Assembly (NCBI GenBank): GCA_965221555.1 | Contig: OZ244895.1 | Coordinates: 1,798,001-1,862,000, forward strand | Length of the DNA: 64,000 bases | Direction of reading: 5' to 3' | DNA from: JAJEAD01 sp965221555 | Lineage (GTDB): Bacteria > Pseudomonadota > Gammaproteobacteria > HK1 | Shown here: in pieces, positions 50,744 through 59,716 of the stretch | Layout of the letters: the number at the start of each line of letters is the position of its first letter | How positions within the stretch are numbered: position 1 is the stretch's first letter | Notes under the pieces: generated by a model | Databases searched by the model: none | Told to the model about the DNA's origin: nothing | What the model saw: the letters and a program-made list of their open reading frames with translations, nothing else | Program-made: the position numbers and the translations under genes

Positions 50744-51853
50744 GTGGCGCCGCGTTTCGAAGTGCTGGCCCGCGACGGCCGGGCGCGCACCGCCCGCATC
50801 CACCTGCCCCGAGGTACGGTGGATACCCCCGCCTTCATGCCGGTGGGAACCTACGCCACGGTCAAGTCGATGACGCCGGAGGAGCTGCGGGTGGCAGGCA
50901 CCCGGATCCTCGTCGCCAACACCTATCACCTTTCGATTCGCCCGGGACACGAAGCCATCGCCCGGCTCGGCGGGCTGCATGCCTTCATGCACTGGGATGG
51001 CCCGATCCTCACCGATTCCGGAGGGTTCCAGGTGTTCAGCCTGAGAGTCCACCGCAAGCTGAGCGAGCAGGGGGTGGAGTTCAGATCTCCTCTGGACGGC
51101 TCCCGCCACTTCCTCGATGCCGAAGCGTCCATGCGGATTCAGGCCGCTCTCGGTGCGGATATCGTCATGGCTTTCGATGAGTGCGCGCCCTGGCCCGCAT
51201 CGGAGGCCGAGGCGCGGGCATCCATGGAGCGGAGCGTGCGCTGGGCGATGCGCAGCCGCGAGGCCCACGCCGGCAACGGGAGCGCACTCTTCGGAATCGT
51301 CCAGGGAGGGACCCATCCCGGTCTTCGCGAAGCGTCCCTCGGCGCCCTCGTCGATATCGGCTTCGACGGTTACGCGCTCGGCGGTCTCGCGGTGGGGGAG
51401 CCCGAGTCGGAGCGCATCGAGATCCTGGAGCATGCGGCGCCCGCGATGCCCTGGGATCGGCCCCGCTATCTGATGGGCGTCGGGCGACCCGTGGACATCG
51501 TCGAGGCGGTGCTTCGCGGCGTCGATCTCTTCGACTGCGTGATGCCGACCCGCAATGCGCGCAACGGGCACCTCTTCGTGCACGGCGGAGTGCGCAGGAT
51601 CCGCAACCGCCGCTACCGTGACGATCCCGAGCCGCTCGATCCGCACTGCGGGTGCTACACCTGTCGCAACTATTCCCGCGCCTATCTGCACCACCTCGAC
51701 CGCTGTGGCGAGATCCTGGGTTCGCGGCTCAACACGTTTCACAACCTCCACTACTACCAGTCCCTGATGCGGGAGATCCGCGAGGCGATTGCGGCCGGCC
51801 GCCTCGAGGAAGTGGCGCGGCGGGTTCGTTCGGAGGCCGAGAACCGGGTATGA
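50744..51853 (+). CDS. tgt: tRNA-guanine transglycosylase
   Basis: A 369-residue Tgt that exchanges guanine-34 for preQ1 in tRNAs with GUN anticodons. The substrate pocket has ILTDSGGFQVFSL, and GIVQGG, LGGLAVGE and RYLMGVGRPVDIV follow. The zinc site is CGCYTCRNYSRAYLHHL with a distal His in FHNLHYY. The GTG at 50744 (or TTG at 50738) is the likely start, 28 nt after queA. Confidence 0.95.
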   Translation: MAPRFEVLARDGRARTARIHLPRGTVDTPAFMPVGTYATVKSMTPEELRVAGTRILVANTYHLSIRPGHEAIARLGGLHAFMHWDGPILTDSGGFQVFSLRVHRKLSEQGVEFRSPLDGSRHFLDAEASMRIQAALGADIVMAFDECAPWPASEAEARASMERSVRWAMRSREAHAGNGSALFGIVQGGTHPGLREASLGALVDIGFDGYALGGLAVGEPESERIEILEHAAPAMPWDRPRYLMGVGRPVDIVEAVLRGVDLFDCVMPTRNARNGHLFVHGGVRRIRNRRYRDDPEPLDPHCGCYTCRNYSRAYLHHLDRCGEILGSRLNTFHNLHYYQSLMREIREAIAAGRLEEVARRVRSEAENRV

Positions 51854-51961
51854 GCCGCGTGCGTATGCCGGCGGGGAGGGGATCGCGCGCCGGTGCTCGC
51901 GCCCCCGGCTTCCAGGTGTCATAATCCCGGCGCTTTTCTGGCCGCGAACACTACGATCATC

Positions 51962-52288
51962 ATGGGATTGCTCATCACCGACGCGCATGCCCAGGGGGCT
52001 TCGGCCACCGGGGGGGTGCCCTTCGACCTTCTGTTCATCGTTCTCATCTTCGTCGCCTTCTACTTCCTGCTCATCCGGCCGCAGCAGAAGCGCGCGAAGG
52101 AACATCGCAAGATGGTCGAAGCGCTTTCCAAGGGCGACGAGGTGGTCACCAGCGGTGGCCTGCTCGGAAAGATCACGGAAGTCGGCGACAGCTTCATCAA
52201 GGTGGAGATCTCCCACGGTACCGAGGTGCGCGTGCAGCGTTCGTCGGTCGCCACGCTCATGCCCAAGGGCACGATCAAGTCCACGTGA
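51962..52288 (+). CDS. yajC: preprotein translocase subunit YajC
   Basis: A 108-residue YajC. One N-terminal helix (FDLLFIVLIFVAFYFLLI) is followed by RPQQKRAKEHRKMVEALSKGDEVVTSGGLLGKI, the family signature. It is an accessory subunit of the SecDF translocon complex. The ATG at 51962 begins MGLLITDAHAQ. secD starts 48 nt downstream. Confidence 0.95.
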   Translation: MGLLITDAHAQGASATGGVPFDLLFIVLIFVAFYFLLIRPQQKRAKEHRKMVEALSKGDEVVTSGGLLGKITEVGDSFIKVEISHGTEVRVQRSSVATLMPKGTIKST

Positions 52289-52336
52289 GCTGAGGGCCGG
52301 CTTGCTCTTCGATCGTCGTTCGAAGGCCGGCGCACG

Positions 52337-54208
52337 GTGATCAACCAGTATCCGCTCTGGAAGTATCTGCTCGTCGCCTTCGTGCTGGCGGTGGGGTCCT
52401 TCTACGCACTGCCCAACCTCTACGGGGAGGATCCCGCGGTGCAGATTTCGGCCGCCCGCGGGGCGCCGATCGACGAGGCGCTCGAAGTCCGGGTGGGCGA
52501 AGAGCTCGCGCGAGTCGGCATCGAGACGCGGCGCGGAGAACGAGACGAACGGCGCCTGCTCCTGCGTTTTGACGATGAGGAGACCCAGCTCCGGGCGAAG
52601 GAGGCGCTGCGCGAGGCGCTCGACCGTCGGCGATTCGTGGTCGCGCTCAATCTCGCTCCCGCCACGCCGCAGTGGATGGATGCCATCGGCGCCCTGCCGA
52701 TGTCGCTCGGCCTCGACCTTCGTGGCGGCGTTCACTTCCTGATGGAAGTCGACATGGATGCCGCGGTGCGCCAGGCGGAGCTGCGTCACGTCGAAGACCT
52801 CCGCGCGCTTCTGCGTGACGAGAAGATCCGCCACCGGGGCATCGTCCAGCGCCAGGACGGGGGTCTCGCGGTACGTTTCCGCAACGAGGCGGACCGTGAC
52901 GCCGCCGAGGAGCTGGTCGGCGAAACCCTGCCCGATCTGCAGCTCGAAGAGCTCGATGCGGAGCCGGGGTTCCGGGGGCGGCTCAGCGAGACCGCGACCG
53001 CCGATATCAGGCGCTTCGCCCTCCAGCAGAACATCACCACCCTGCGCAACCGCGTCAACGAACTGGGGGTGGCGGAGCCTCTGGTGCAGCAGCAGGGCGA
53101 GAACCGCATCGTGGTGCAGCTTCCGGGGGTACAGGACACCACGCGTGCCAAGGAAATCCTGGGGGGCACCGCGACGCTCGAGTTCCGCATGGTCGACGAC
53201 CAGAACTCGGTCCAGGAGGCGCTGGACGGCCACGTGCCCGCAACATCGAAGCTCTACCGGGAGCGCGACGGCCAGCCCATTCTGCTCCGAAAGAATCTCA
53301 TGCTTACCGGGGAGTACATCATCGATGCCGCGTCCGGAATCGAGAGCCAGACCGGCTCCCCGGCGGTGTTCATCACCCTGGACGGCAAGGGCGCCCGGCT
53401 CTTCTCGCAGCGCACCCGCGACAAGATCGGCCGCCCCATGGCGGTGGTCTTCATCGAAAGGAAGTCCGAGACCCGTATCGTGGACGGCGAACGGATCAGG
53501 TCAAGCTGGACCGACGAAGAAGTCATCAATGTCGCCGTGATCCGGGATCAGCTCGGCAAGAGATTCCAGATTTCGGGTCTCGACAACACCGAGGAGGCGC
53601 GCAATCTCGCCTTGCTCCTGCGCGCCGGCGCGCTCGCCGCCCCCATCGAGATCGTGGAGGAGCGCACGGTGGGGCCGAGCCTCGGTCAGGAGAACATCGA
53701 CCAGGGGTTCCGGTCGGTGCTCATCGGCTTTGTGCTGGTGCTGGGCCTGATGGCCTTCTACTACCGGCTCTTCGGCCTCGTGGCGGATCTCGCCCTCACC
53801 TTCAACCTCGTCCTGATCGTGGGGGTGCTCTCCCTGTTCAACTCCACCGGCTGGCCCGCCACGCTCACCCTGCCGGGAATCGCCGGCATCGTGCTCACCA
53901 CCGGCATGGCGGTCGACGCCAACGTGCTGATCTTCGAACGTATCAGAGAAGAGATCCGGATCGGCAATACGCCGCAGGCGGCGATCCACGCCGGCTACCA
54001 GAAAGCCTTCTCCACCATCGCCGACGCCAACATCACCACCCTCATCGCCGCGCTCGTGCTCTTCGGCTTCGGCACCGGACCCATCAAGGGGTTCGCGGTC
54101 ACCCTGTCCATCGGTATCGCGACTTCGATGTTCACCGCGATTCTCGGTACCCGCGCGGTGGTGAATCTCATCTACGGTGGCAAGAGAGTCACCCGTCTCT
54201 CGATCTGA
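52337..54208 (+). CDS. secD: protein translocase subunit SecD
   Basis: A 623-residue SecD. The first helix is YLLVAFVLAVGSFYALPNLYG, followed by the large periplasmic P1 region with LGLDLRGGVHFLMEVD. Five further helices contain GPSLGQENIDQG, TTGMAVDANVLIFERIREE and TLIAALVLFGFGTGPIKGFAVTL. SecDF uses the proton gradient to pull secreted proteins across the inner membrane. The start is the GTG at 52337. Confidence 0.96.
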   Translation: MINQYPLWKYLLVAFVLAVGSFYALPNLYGEDPAVQISAARGAPIDEALEVRVGEELARVGIETRRGERDERRLLLRFDDEETQLRAKEALREALDRRRFVVALNLAPATPQWMDAIGALPMSLGLDLRGGVHFLMEVDMDAAVRQAELRHVEDLRALLRDEKIRHRGIVQRQDGGLAVRFRNEADRDAAEELVGETLPDLQLEELDAEPGFRGRLSETATADIRRFALQQNITTLRNRVNELGVAEPLVQQQGENRIVVQLPGVQDTTRAKEILGGTATLEFRMVDDQNSVQEALDGHVPATSKLYRERDGQPILLRKNLMLTGEYIIDAASGIESQTGSPAVFITLDGKGARLFSQRTRDKIGRPMAVVFIERKSETRIVDGERIRSSWTDEEVINVAVIRDQLGKRFQISGLDNTEEARNLALLLRAGALAAPIEIVEERTVGPSLGQENIDQGFRSVLIGFVLVLGLMAFYYRLFGLVADLALTFNLVLIVGVLSLFNSTGWPATLTLPGIAGIVLTTGMAVDANVLIFERIREEIRIGNTPQAAIHAGYQKAFSTIADANITTLIAALVLFGFGTGPIKGFAVTLSIGIATSMFTAILGTRAVVNLIYGGKRVTRLSI

Positions 54209-54223
54209 GGCCGAAGCGCTCCG

Positions 54224-55162
54224 ATGCGAACCCTCATCCCTCAGACACGAATCGACTTCATGGGCAGGCGGCGCACCGCGCTGTACGTCTCCGCCACCCT
54301 CCTGCTCGTGGCTCTGCTCTCGCTTGCCTTTCGCGGCCTCAACTTCGGAATCGACTTCACCGGGGGCACCCTGGTGGAGGTCGCCTATCCGCAGAGCGCC
54401 AATCTGGAGACGCTGCGCACCGCGCTCGAGGCCGAAGGCTTCGACGATGCGGTGGTGCAGCATTTTGGCACCACCCGGGAGGTCCTGGTACGGCTGCCTC
54501 CGCGCGAGGATCTGAGCAAAGCGGAGCTGAGCGACGAGGTGCGTCGGGTTCTCGACGAAGCCGGCGGTGGTCAGACCGAGTTGCGTCGCATCGAGTTCGT
54601 CGGACCCCAGGTCGGAGAGGAGCTGACCGAGCAGGGGGGGCTGGCGATGCTGATCGCGCTCGGCGCCATCTTCATCTACGTGCTCCTGCGTTTCGAATGG
54701 CGTTTTTCGATCGGCTCGGTGGCGGCCCTGTTTCACGACGTGCTGCTGGTGATCGGCTTCTTTTCGGTGCTGGGACTGGATTTCGACCTCACGGTGCTCG
54801 CCGCCATCCTCGCGGTAATCGGCTACTCGCTGAATGACACCATCGTGGTGTTCGATCGGATCCGCGAGAACTTCCGGCGTGTGCGCAAGGGGACTCCGCT
54901 GGAGATCGTGAACCGGTCGCTGAATCAGACCCTTTCCCGGACCCTGATGACCTCTCTCACCACCCTGCTCGTGCTGATTGCCCTGTTCTTCTTCGGGGGC
55001 GAACTCATACACGCCTTCTCTACCGCGTTGATCGTGGGGGTCGTCGTCGGCACCTATTCCTCGATCTACGTGGCGAGCTCCACCGTGCTCGCCCTCGGGG
55101 TCTCCAAGGCGGATCTGATGCCGGTCAAGAAGGAAGGAGCCGACCTCGAAGGGCATCCCTGA
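54224..55162 (+). CDS. secF: protein translocase subunit SecF
   Basis: A 312-residue SecF. The marks are FGIDFTGGTLVEV at the start of the periplasmic loop, VLAVIGYSLNDTIVVFDRIREN and NQTLSRTLMTSLTTLLVLIALFFFGG. It pairs with SecD 15 nt upstream; the two are translated from one message. It ends the queA-secF group and is convergent with the channel gene. Confidence 0.96.
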   Translation: MRTLIPQTRIDFMGRRRTALYVSATLLLVALLSLAFRGLNFGIDFTGGTLVEVAYPQSANLETLRTALEAEGFDDAVVQHFGTTREVLVRLPPREDLSKAELSDEVRRVLDEAGGGQTELRRIEFVGPQVGEELTEQGGLAMLIALGAIFIYVLLRFEWRFSIGSVAALFHDVLLVIGFFSVLGLDFDLTVLAAILAVIGYSLNDTIVVFDRIRENFRRVRKGTPLEIVNRSLNQTLSRTLMTSLTTLLVLIALFFFGGELIHAFSTALIVGVVVGTYSSIYVASSTVLALGVSKADLMPVKKEGADLEGHP

Positions 55163-55211
55163 GGCGGGCGGGTCGCACCGCCCGCTCTCGACTCGGCCGA
55201 CAGGGGGGTCG

Positions 55212-56003
55212 TCAGCCGTCGCGGATTCGGGCTTCGAGGCGGGCGGCCGATTCCCGAAGCTCCCGGAGCTCTCGCAGGAGCGCCTCGCGGGTGGGGGGCT
55301 GCTGCTCGAGCTGCCGGCGTTTCGACGCCTCGAGATTGTTGAGCACGACCGCGATGAAGAGGTTGATGATGACGAATGTGCCCACTACCACGAAGCTGAC
55401 GAAGTACATCCAGGCGAGAGGGTGAAGTTCCATCGCGGTGTACATCACGTCCGTCCAGTCCTCCAGAGTCACTACCCGAAACAGAGTCAGCAGTGACAGG
55501 CCGAGCGTGCCCCAGTGCTGGGGGTCGTGGGTGTGGAAGAGATGAAAACCCGCTACCCCGTAGATGTAGAACACGATGCTCATCAGGAGCACCACATGAC
55601 CCATGCTGGGGAGCGAACGCAGCAGGGTGGCGACGATCAGGCGCAGCTCCGGAATGGTGGAGATGAGCCGCATCACCCGCAGCAGTCTGAGAAGGCGGGC
55701 CACCGTCGCGAATTGTCCGGAGGCCGGAATGAGGGAGAGAGCCACGATCGTGAAGTCGAAGACGTTCCATGGATCCCGAAAATAGCGCCCGGGCCTGGGC
55801 CACACCGCGGTCAGCTTGAGAACGACTTCGGCGACGAATATCCAGAGAATGATGTCGTCCAGTCTGTGCAGCCACGCTCCGGCGCGCTCGACGACGGTTT
55901 CGGAGGTCGCTGCTCCGATCGCGATGCCGTTGACGATGATGAGCACGATGATCCCGCGCCGAAAGGCGCTGGAATCCACAATTCTGGCCGCCAGAGCACG
56001 CAT
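55212..56003 (-). CDS. voltage-gated cation channel, bacterial NaV/CaV-like
   Basis: A 263-residue six-helix channel subunit of the single-domain NaChBac type, expected to work as a tetramer. S4 has arginines every third residue (R103, R106, R109, R112 in VARLLRLLRVMRLI). The pore loop is LLTLFRVVTLEDWTDVMYTAM, with filter residues 179-185 TLEDWTD. S6 is FVVVGTFVIINLFIAVVLNNLE. The C-terminal heptad-rich tail (REALLRELRELRESAARLEARI) should form the usual coiled coil. The ATG at 56003 is used; one at 56051 would add 16 residues. It is convergent with secF. Confidence 0.9.
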   Translation of the reverse strand: MRALAARIVDSSAFRRGIIVLIIVNGIAIGAATSETVVERAGAWLHRLDDIILWIFVAEVVLKLTAVWPRPGRYFRDPWNVFDFTIVALSLIPASGQFATVARLLRLLRVMRLISTIPELRLIVATLLRSLPSMGHVVLLMSIVFYIYGVAGFHLFHTHDPQHWGTLGLSLLTLFRVVTLEDWTDVMYTAMELHPLAWMYFVSFVVVGTFVIINLFIAVVLNNLEASKRRQLEQQPPTREALLRELRELRESAARLEARIRDG

Positions 56004-56430
56004 ACCGGGGTTCCGCCCACGCCGCTCTTGCGGCCCTCGAGCGGGCGGCATGATAGCAGCGATCATCTCTCGTTCCCGACGCGATGGCGTGCCGGTCGGC
56101 GGCCCTTGCCGGTGTTCGTCACTTCCGGCCCCGGGACGCCGCTTCGCGCGACCCGCTCCGAGCGGGCGCGGCGCAGCGGACGCGCGCAGTCGCTTCTCAG
56201 GCACGGGGGTGAGGGTATACTCTGCGTTTCGTCGGGACCGTGGGCCTGGTCGAGTCCGGACTCGAGGCCGGAGTCGGTGCGCGCCGGGGTTCGCAAGCAT
56301 CAGACAACGGGTTCGGTGGGGAGACCTCGACGATGAAGCGAGGATTCGGGGTATGGTGACGGGAGCGCTCGGACTCGTGGGGGCGTCGGCCACCGCGCTG
56401 ATGGCGGCGTTGACGGCTCGAGGCCGCGGC
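56004..56430. other. 427-nt divergent intergenic region
   Basis: This region separates the channel gene from mlaC. TATACT at 56216-56221 is a plausible -10 for mlaC, with no convincing -35. The mlaFED genes expected here are absent and no coding remnant of them was recognised. Confidence 0.4.
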
Positions 56431-57039
56431 ATGGGAAAGATACTCGGGTACGCTGTTCTCCTGTCGTTGTTCACGTCGGCGCAGGTGCGCGCAGCCCCCT
56501 CCACGAGCGCGGAGGAGGTCATCAGAGCCGCGACCGCCCAGGTGGTCGAGCGTTTCGAGTCGGATCCCGAGCTTACCGAAGATCCGGATCGCCTCTACGA
56601 GATGGTGCAGGATATCGTCCTGCCTCACTTCGATTTCGAACGGACCTCGCGACGCGTGCTCGGCAAGGCCTGGAGGCGCGCATCGCAAGAGCAGCGCCAG
56701 CGCTTCGTGACCGAGTTCCGGACTCTGCTCGTCAAGACCTACGCGATTGCGCTCGCATCGTACGGACACGAGGAGATCGTGTACGGCCCCCCCCGGACGC
56801 GAAGCGAGAAGGAGATGAGCGTGCGGACCGAGATCGCGAGCGCGAGCGGCGGTGGTCCCGGGATTCCCATTACCTACGAATTGCACCTGACGGGAAATGA
56901 CTGGAAGGTCTACGATGTGGTGATTGACGGAGTGAGCCTCTCGTTGACCTACCGAAACGACTTCCGCTCCCGGGTGCGCCGAGAGGGCATCGACGCGCTC
57001 ATCTCGCACATGATCGCGCACAACCGCGGGACCCGATAG
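56431..57039 (+). CDS. mlaC: phospholipid-binding protein MlaC (Ttg2D family)
   Basis: A 202-residue periplasmic MlaC. The signal peptide is MGKILGYAVLLSLFTSAQVRA. The mature part has YEMVQDIVLPHFDFERTSRRVLGKAWRRASQEQRQRFVTEFRTLLVKTYA and GNDWKVYDVVIDGVSLSLTYRNDF, which are diagnostic. MlaC shuttles phospholipids between the MlaFEDB inner-membrane complex and MlaA. Only mlaC is here; mlaFED are missing upstream and mlaB downstream. The start at 56431 is fixed by the signal peptide. ibaG follows after 68 nt. Confidence 0.94.
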   Translation: MGKILGYAVLLSLFTSAQVRAAPSTSAEEVIRAATAQVVERFESDPELTEDPDRLYEMVQDIVLPHFDFERTSRRVLGKAWRRASQEQRQRFVTEFRTLLVKTYAIALASYGHEEIVYGPPRTRSEKEMSVRTEIASASGGGPGIPITYELHLTGNDWKVYDVVIDGVSLSLTYRNDFRSRVRREGIDALISHMIAHNRGTR

Positions 57040-57107
57040 GCTCTCCTTTCGGAAGGCCGGGACGAGGCGGCGGGGCCGCGACGGAACGCCAGACTGGGAC
57101 GCAAGCG

Positions 57108-57350
57108 ATGGATCCAGGAGAGTTGAAGGACCTGATCGCCGCGGGACTGGAAAGCAGCTTCCTCGAGGTGAGCGGGGACGGCCGTCACTTCGAGGCGGTG
57201 GTGGTCTCCAGCGCCTTCGAGGGCCAGTCGATTCTGAAGCAGCACCGTCTGGTGTACGCCGCGCTCGGTGACCGATTCGACACCGAAGCGGTGCACGCGC
57301 TCACGATCAAGACCTACACCCCCCGACAGTGGGAGGAACGGTCGGGGTGA
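57108..57350 (+). CDS. ibaG: BolA family protein IbaG
   Basis: An 80-residue BolA-fold protein of the IbaG (YrbA) type. The pattern VSGDGRHFEAVVVSSAFEGQSILKQHRLVYAAL with the conserved His, and ALTIKTYTPRQW at the end, are typical. BolA proteins bind monothiol glutaredoxins and 2Fe-2S clusters. The position before murA is the standard one. There is no cysteine ligand, consistent with IbaG. Confidence 0.93.
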   Translation: MDPGELKDLIAAGLESSFLEVSGDGRHFEAVVVSSAFEGQSILKQHRLVYAALGDRFDTEAVHALTIKTYTPRQWEERSG

Positions 57351-57414
57351 AAGGGTGAAGAGCCGGACCTCGCGCCGCCACGCACGCCACGCCGGGCATT
57401 CCGGCTGAAGCGGA

Positions 57415-58674
57415 TTGGACAAGCTGCTCATAAGCGGCGGGTATCCGCTGTGCGGGGAGATTCGCGTTTCGGGCGCAAAGAACGCGGCGCTCCCCATCCT
57501 TGCCGCCACCCTGCTTGCCGATGGTCCGGTGCGGGTGGGCAACATCCCCCACCTGCACGACATCACGGTCACGATGGAGCTGCTCGGACGAATGGGCGTC
57601 AGCCTGGTCGTGGACGAGTACATGAACATCGAGGTCGACTGCGGCGGTATCCGGGAGTTCTTCGCCCCCTACGAGCTCGTCAAGACCATGCGCGCCTCGA
57701 TTCTGGTGCTCGGTCCGATGTTGTCGCGCTTTGGTCAGGCGACGGTATCCCTCCCCGGCGGTTGCGCGATCGGGTCGCGCCCGGTCGATCAGCACATTGC
57801 GGGACTCGTCAAGATGGGGGCGCAAATCGAGACCGATGGCGGCTACATCCGGGCCCGCGCGAAGCGCCTGAAGGGGGTGCGGCTGGTACTCGATCTGGTG
57901 ACGGTGACGGGCACCGAGAATCTGATGATGGCCGCGACCCTGGCGGACGGCACGACCACGATCGAGAACGCCGCCCGCGAGCCGGAAGTGATCGACCTCG
58001 CCACCTGCCTGAACGCGATGGGGGCAAGGATAAACGGTGCGGGGACCGACACCATCACCATCGAGGGCGTCCGGCAGCTCGAGGGCGCCTCCTACGATGT
58101 GCTTCCGGACCGCATCGAGAGCGGGACCTTCCTGGCCGCCGCCGCTCTGACCGGCGGCCGGGTCAAGCTCAAGGACGCGCGGCCAAACACCATGGACGCG
58201 GTACTCGAGAAGCTGCGCGAGGCGGGCGCGGAAGTCGCGGTGGGCGAGGACTGGATAGCCCTGGACATGCATGGACGGCGTCCCCTCGCGGTGGACATCA
58301 AGACTTCACCGTATCCCGCCTTTCCCACCGACATGCAGGCCCAGTTCACCGCACTGAACGTGGTCTCGGACGGCACCGCGGTGATTTCGGAGACGGTCTT
58401 CGAGAATCGCTTCATGCACGTGCATGAGCTGCGCAGGATGGGGGCGGACATTCGCCTGGAGGGCAACACGGCGGTCACCCGCGGAGTCCCGATGCTCAAC
58501 GCGGCGCCGGTGATGGCCACCGATCTCCGGGCTTCCGCCAGCCTTGTGCTCGCGGGCCTGGTCGCGGAAGGAGAGACCGTGGTCGATCGCATCTATCACA
58601 TCGATCGAGGCTACGAGAGCATCGAGGAAAAGCTCACCAAGCTGGGCGCCCATATCCGGCGCGTGCCCGGTTGA
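57415..58674 (+). CDS. murA: UDP-N-acetylglucosamine 1-carboxyvinyltransferase
   Basis: A 419-residue MurA, the first committed step of peptidoglycan synthesis (enolpyruvyl transfer from PEP to UDP-GlcNAc). The catalytic cysteine is C117 in LPGGCAIGSRP, the fosfomycin-sensitive form. SGAKNAALPILAATLL, PYPAFPTDMQAQFTAL and FENRFMHVHELRRMGADI are family blocks. The start is the TTG at 57415, preceded by GAAG, giving MDKLLISGG. Confidence 0.96.
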   Translation: MDKLLISGGYPLCGEIRVSGAKNAALPILAATLLADGPVRVGNIPHLHDITVTMELLGRMGVSLVVDEYMNIEVDCGGIREFFAPYELVKTMRASILVLGPMLSRFGQATVSLPGGCAIGSRPVDQHIAGLVKMGAQIETDGGYIRARAKRLKGVRLVLDLVTVTGTENLMMAATLADGTTTIENAAREPEVIDLATCLNAMGARINGAGTDTITIEGVRQLEGASYDVLPDRIESGTFLAAAALTGGRVKLKDARPNTMDAVLEKLREAGAEVAVGEDWIALDMHGRRPLAVDIKTSPYPAFPTDMQAQFTALNVVSDGTAVISETVFENRFMHVHELRRMGADIRLEGNTAVTRGVPMLNAAPVMATDLRASASLVLAGLVAEGETVVDRIYHIDRGYESIEEKLTKLGAHIRRVPG

Positions 58675-59116
58675 ATGCGTAGTCGGATAGCCGGCGGGGA
58701 TCCGGCGAAAACCTTGCCGACGCGTGGGGCGGGCGGAGCGCGGCCCGGTCCGGTCCGGTCCTTCGACCCCGGCCCTTGCCGGGCATTGCGGGGGGTCTTC
58801 TGGAGGTTCGGCTTGACGGGATCCGGGGCATGTAGGATGCTACGCGACGGCCAGACCCCGCGAGCGGGAGTTCCGGCCGCCGGACCCGTGACGCCGTCCA
58901 CCGAACAGGAGCCAGCCGCCATCTTCCGCCAATTCACGATAGCCACCGGCGCGCCGATGTAGGTGGAGGCAAGGGCATTCGCGAGTCAGGATCCGCAGCC
59001 GTGCTGGAAGGGTACTGACCCGCACTCCGACTCGAGTTGAACGCAGTCCACGCCGGCAAGCGCGCATCCGCAGCCGTGGAAAGGTGAAACATGACGGCCA
59101 GGGGAATCCTTCCCAG
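58675..59116 (+). other. 442-nt intergenic region before petA
   Basis: No gene is visible. TTGACG at 58813-58818 followed 14 nt later by TAGGAT (58833-58838), or 17 nt later by GATGCT, is a weak promoter candidate for petABC. CCGGCCCTTGCCGGG just upstream can form a short hairpin that may end the murA transcript. GGTGAAACATGACGG near 59083 resembles the end of the dispersed repeat but is too short to call. Confidence 0.35.
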
Positions 59117-59716
59117 ATGAGTACAGACGCGGTCGATTCCAGGCGCCGCCGGTTCCTCACCGGCGCGGTCACGGTGGTGGGCGGGATCGGCGGCGCGTGC
59201 GTCGCGTGGCCCTTTGCCTCCGCCTGGCAGCCCAGCGATCGTGCGCGCGCGATTGGCGCCCCCATAGAGGTCGACATATCTAAGCTCGAACCCGGCGCCA
59301 TGCTCACCGAGGCCTGGCAGGGAAAGCCGGTCTGGATACTGAGCCGCACCAGCGAAGCGCTGCGCTCGGTGGCGGAGCTCGATGACGCGGTGCGGGATCC
59401 GGGCTCCGCCGAGGATCAGCAGCCGAGCTATGCCCGCAACCAGCATCGCTCGCGCCGGCCGGAGCTTCTGGTGCTGGTGGGCCTGTGTACCCACCTCGGG
59501 TGCTCGCCGCAGCATGTCCGGGTGGAGCAGTCGTCGAACTTCGGGCTTTCCGACTGGCGAGGCGGCTTCTTCTGCCCTTGCCACGGCTCGATGTTCGACT
59601 ACGCCGGCCGCGTGTACAAGGGAGTGCCGGCGCCGACCAATCTCGTCGTGCCCCCCTACCAGTACCTCTCCGATACCGTGCTGCTGATCGGCGAAGACGG
59701 CCGGGAGACAGCCTGA
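59117..59716 (+). CDS. petA: ubiquinol-cytochrome c reductase Rieske iron-sulfur subunit
   Basis: A 199-residue Rieske protein of the bc1 complex. The twin-arginine-type N-terminus SRRRRFLTGAVTVVGGIGGACVAWPFA serves as Tat signal and anchor. The cluster motifs are CTHLGC (C124, H126, C129) and CPCHGS (C153, C155, H156). The start at 59117 gives the compact signal. It overlaps petB by one base. The bc1 complex oxidises ubiquinol, reduces cytochrome c and pumps protons. Confidence 0.96.
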   Translation: MSTDAVDSRRRRFLTGAVTVVGGIGGACVAWPFASAWQPSDRARAIGAPIEVDISKLEPGAMLTEAWQGKPVWILSRTSEALRSVAELDDAVRDPGSAEDQQPSYARNQHRSRRPELLVLVGLCTHLGCSPQHVRVEQSSNFGLSDWRGGFFCPCHGSMFDYAGRVYKGVPAPTNLVVPPYQYLSDTVLLIGEDGRETA

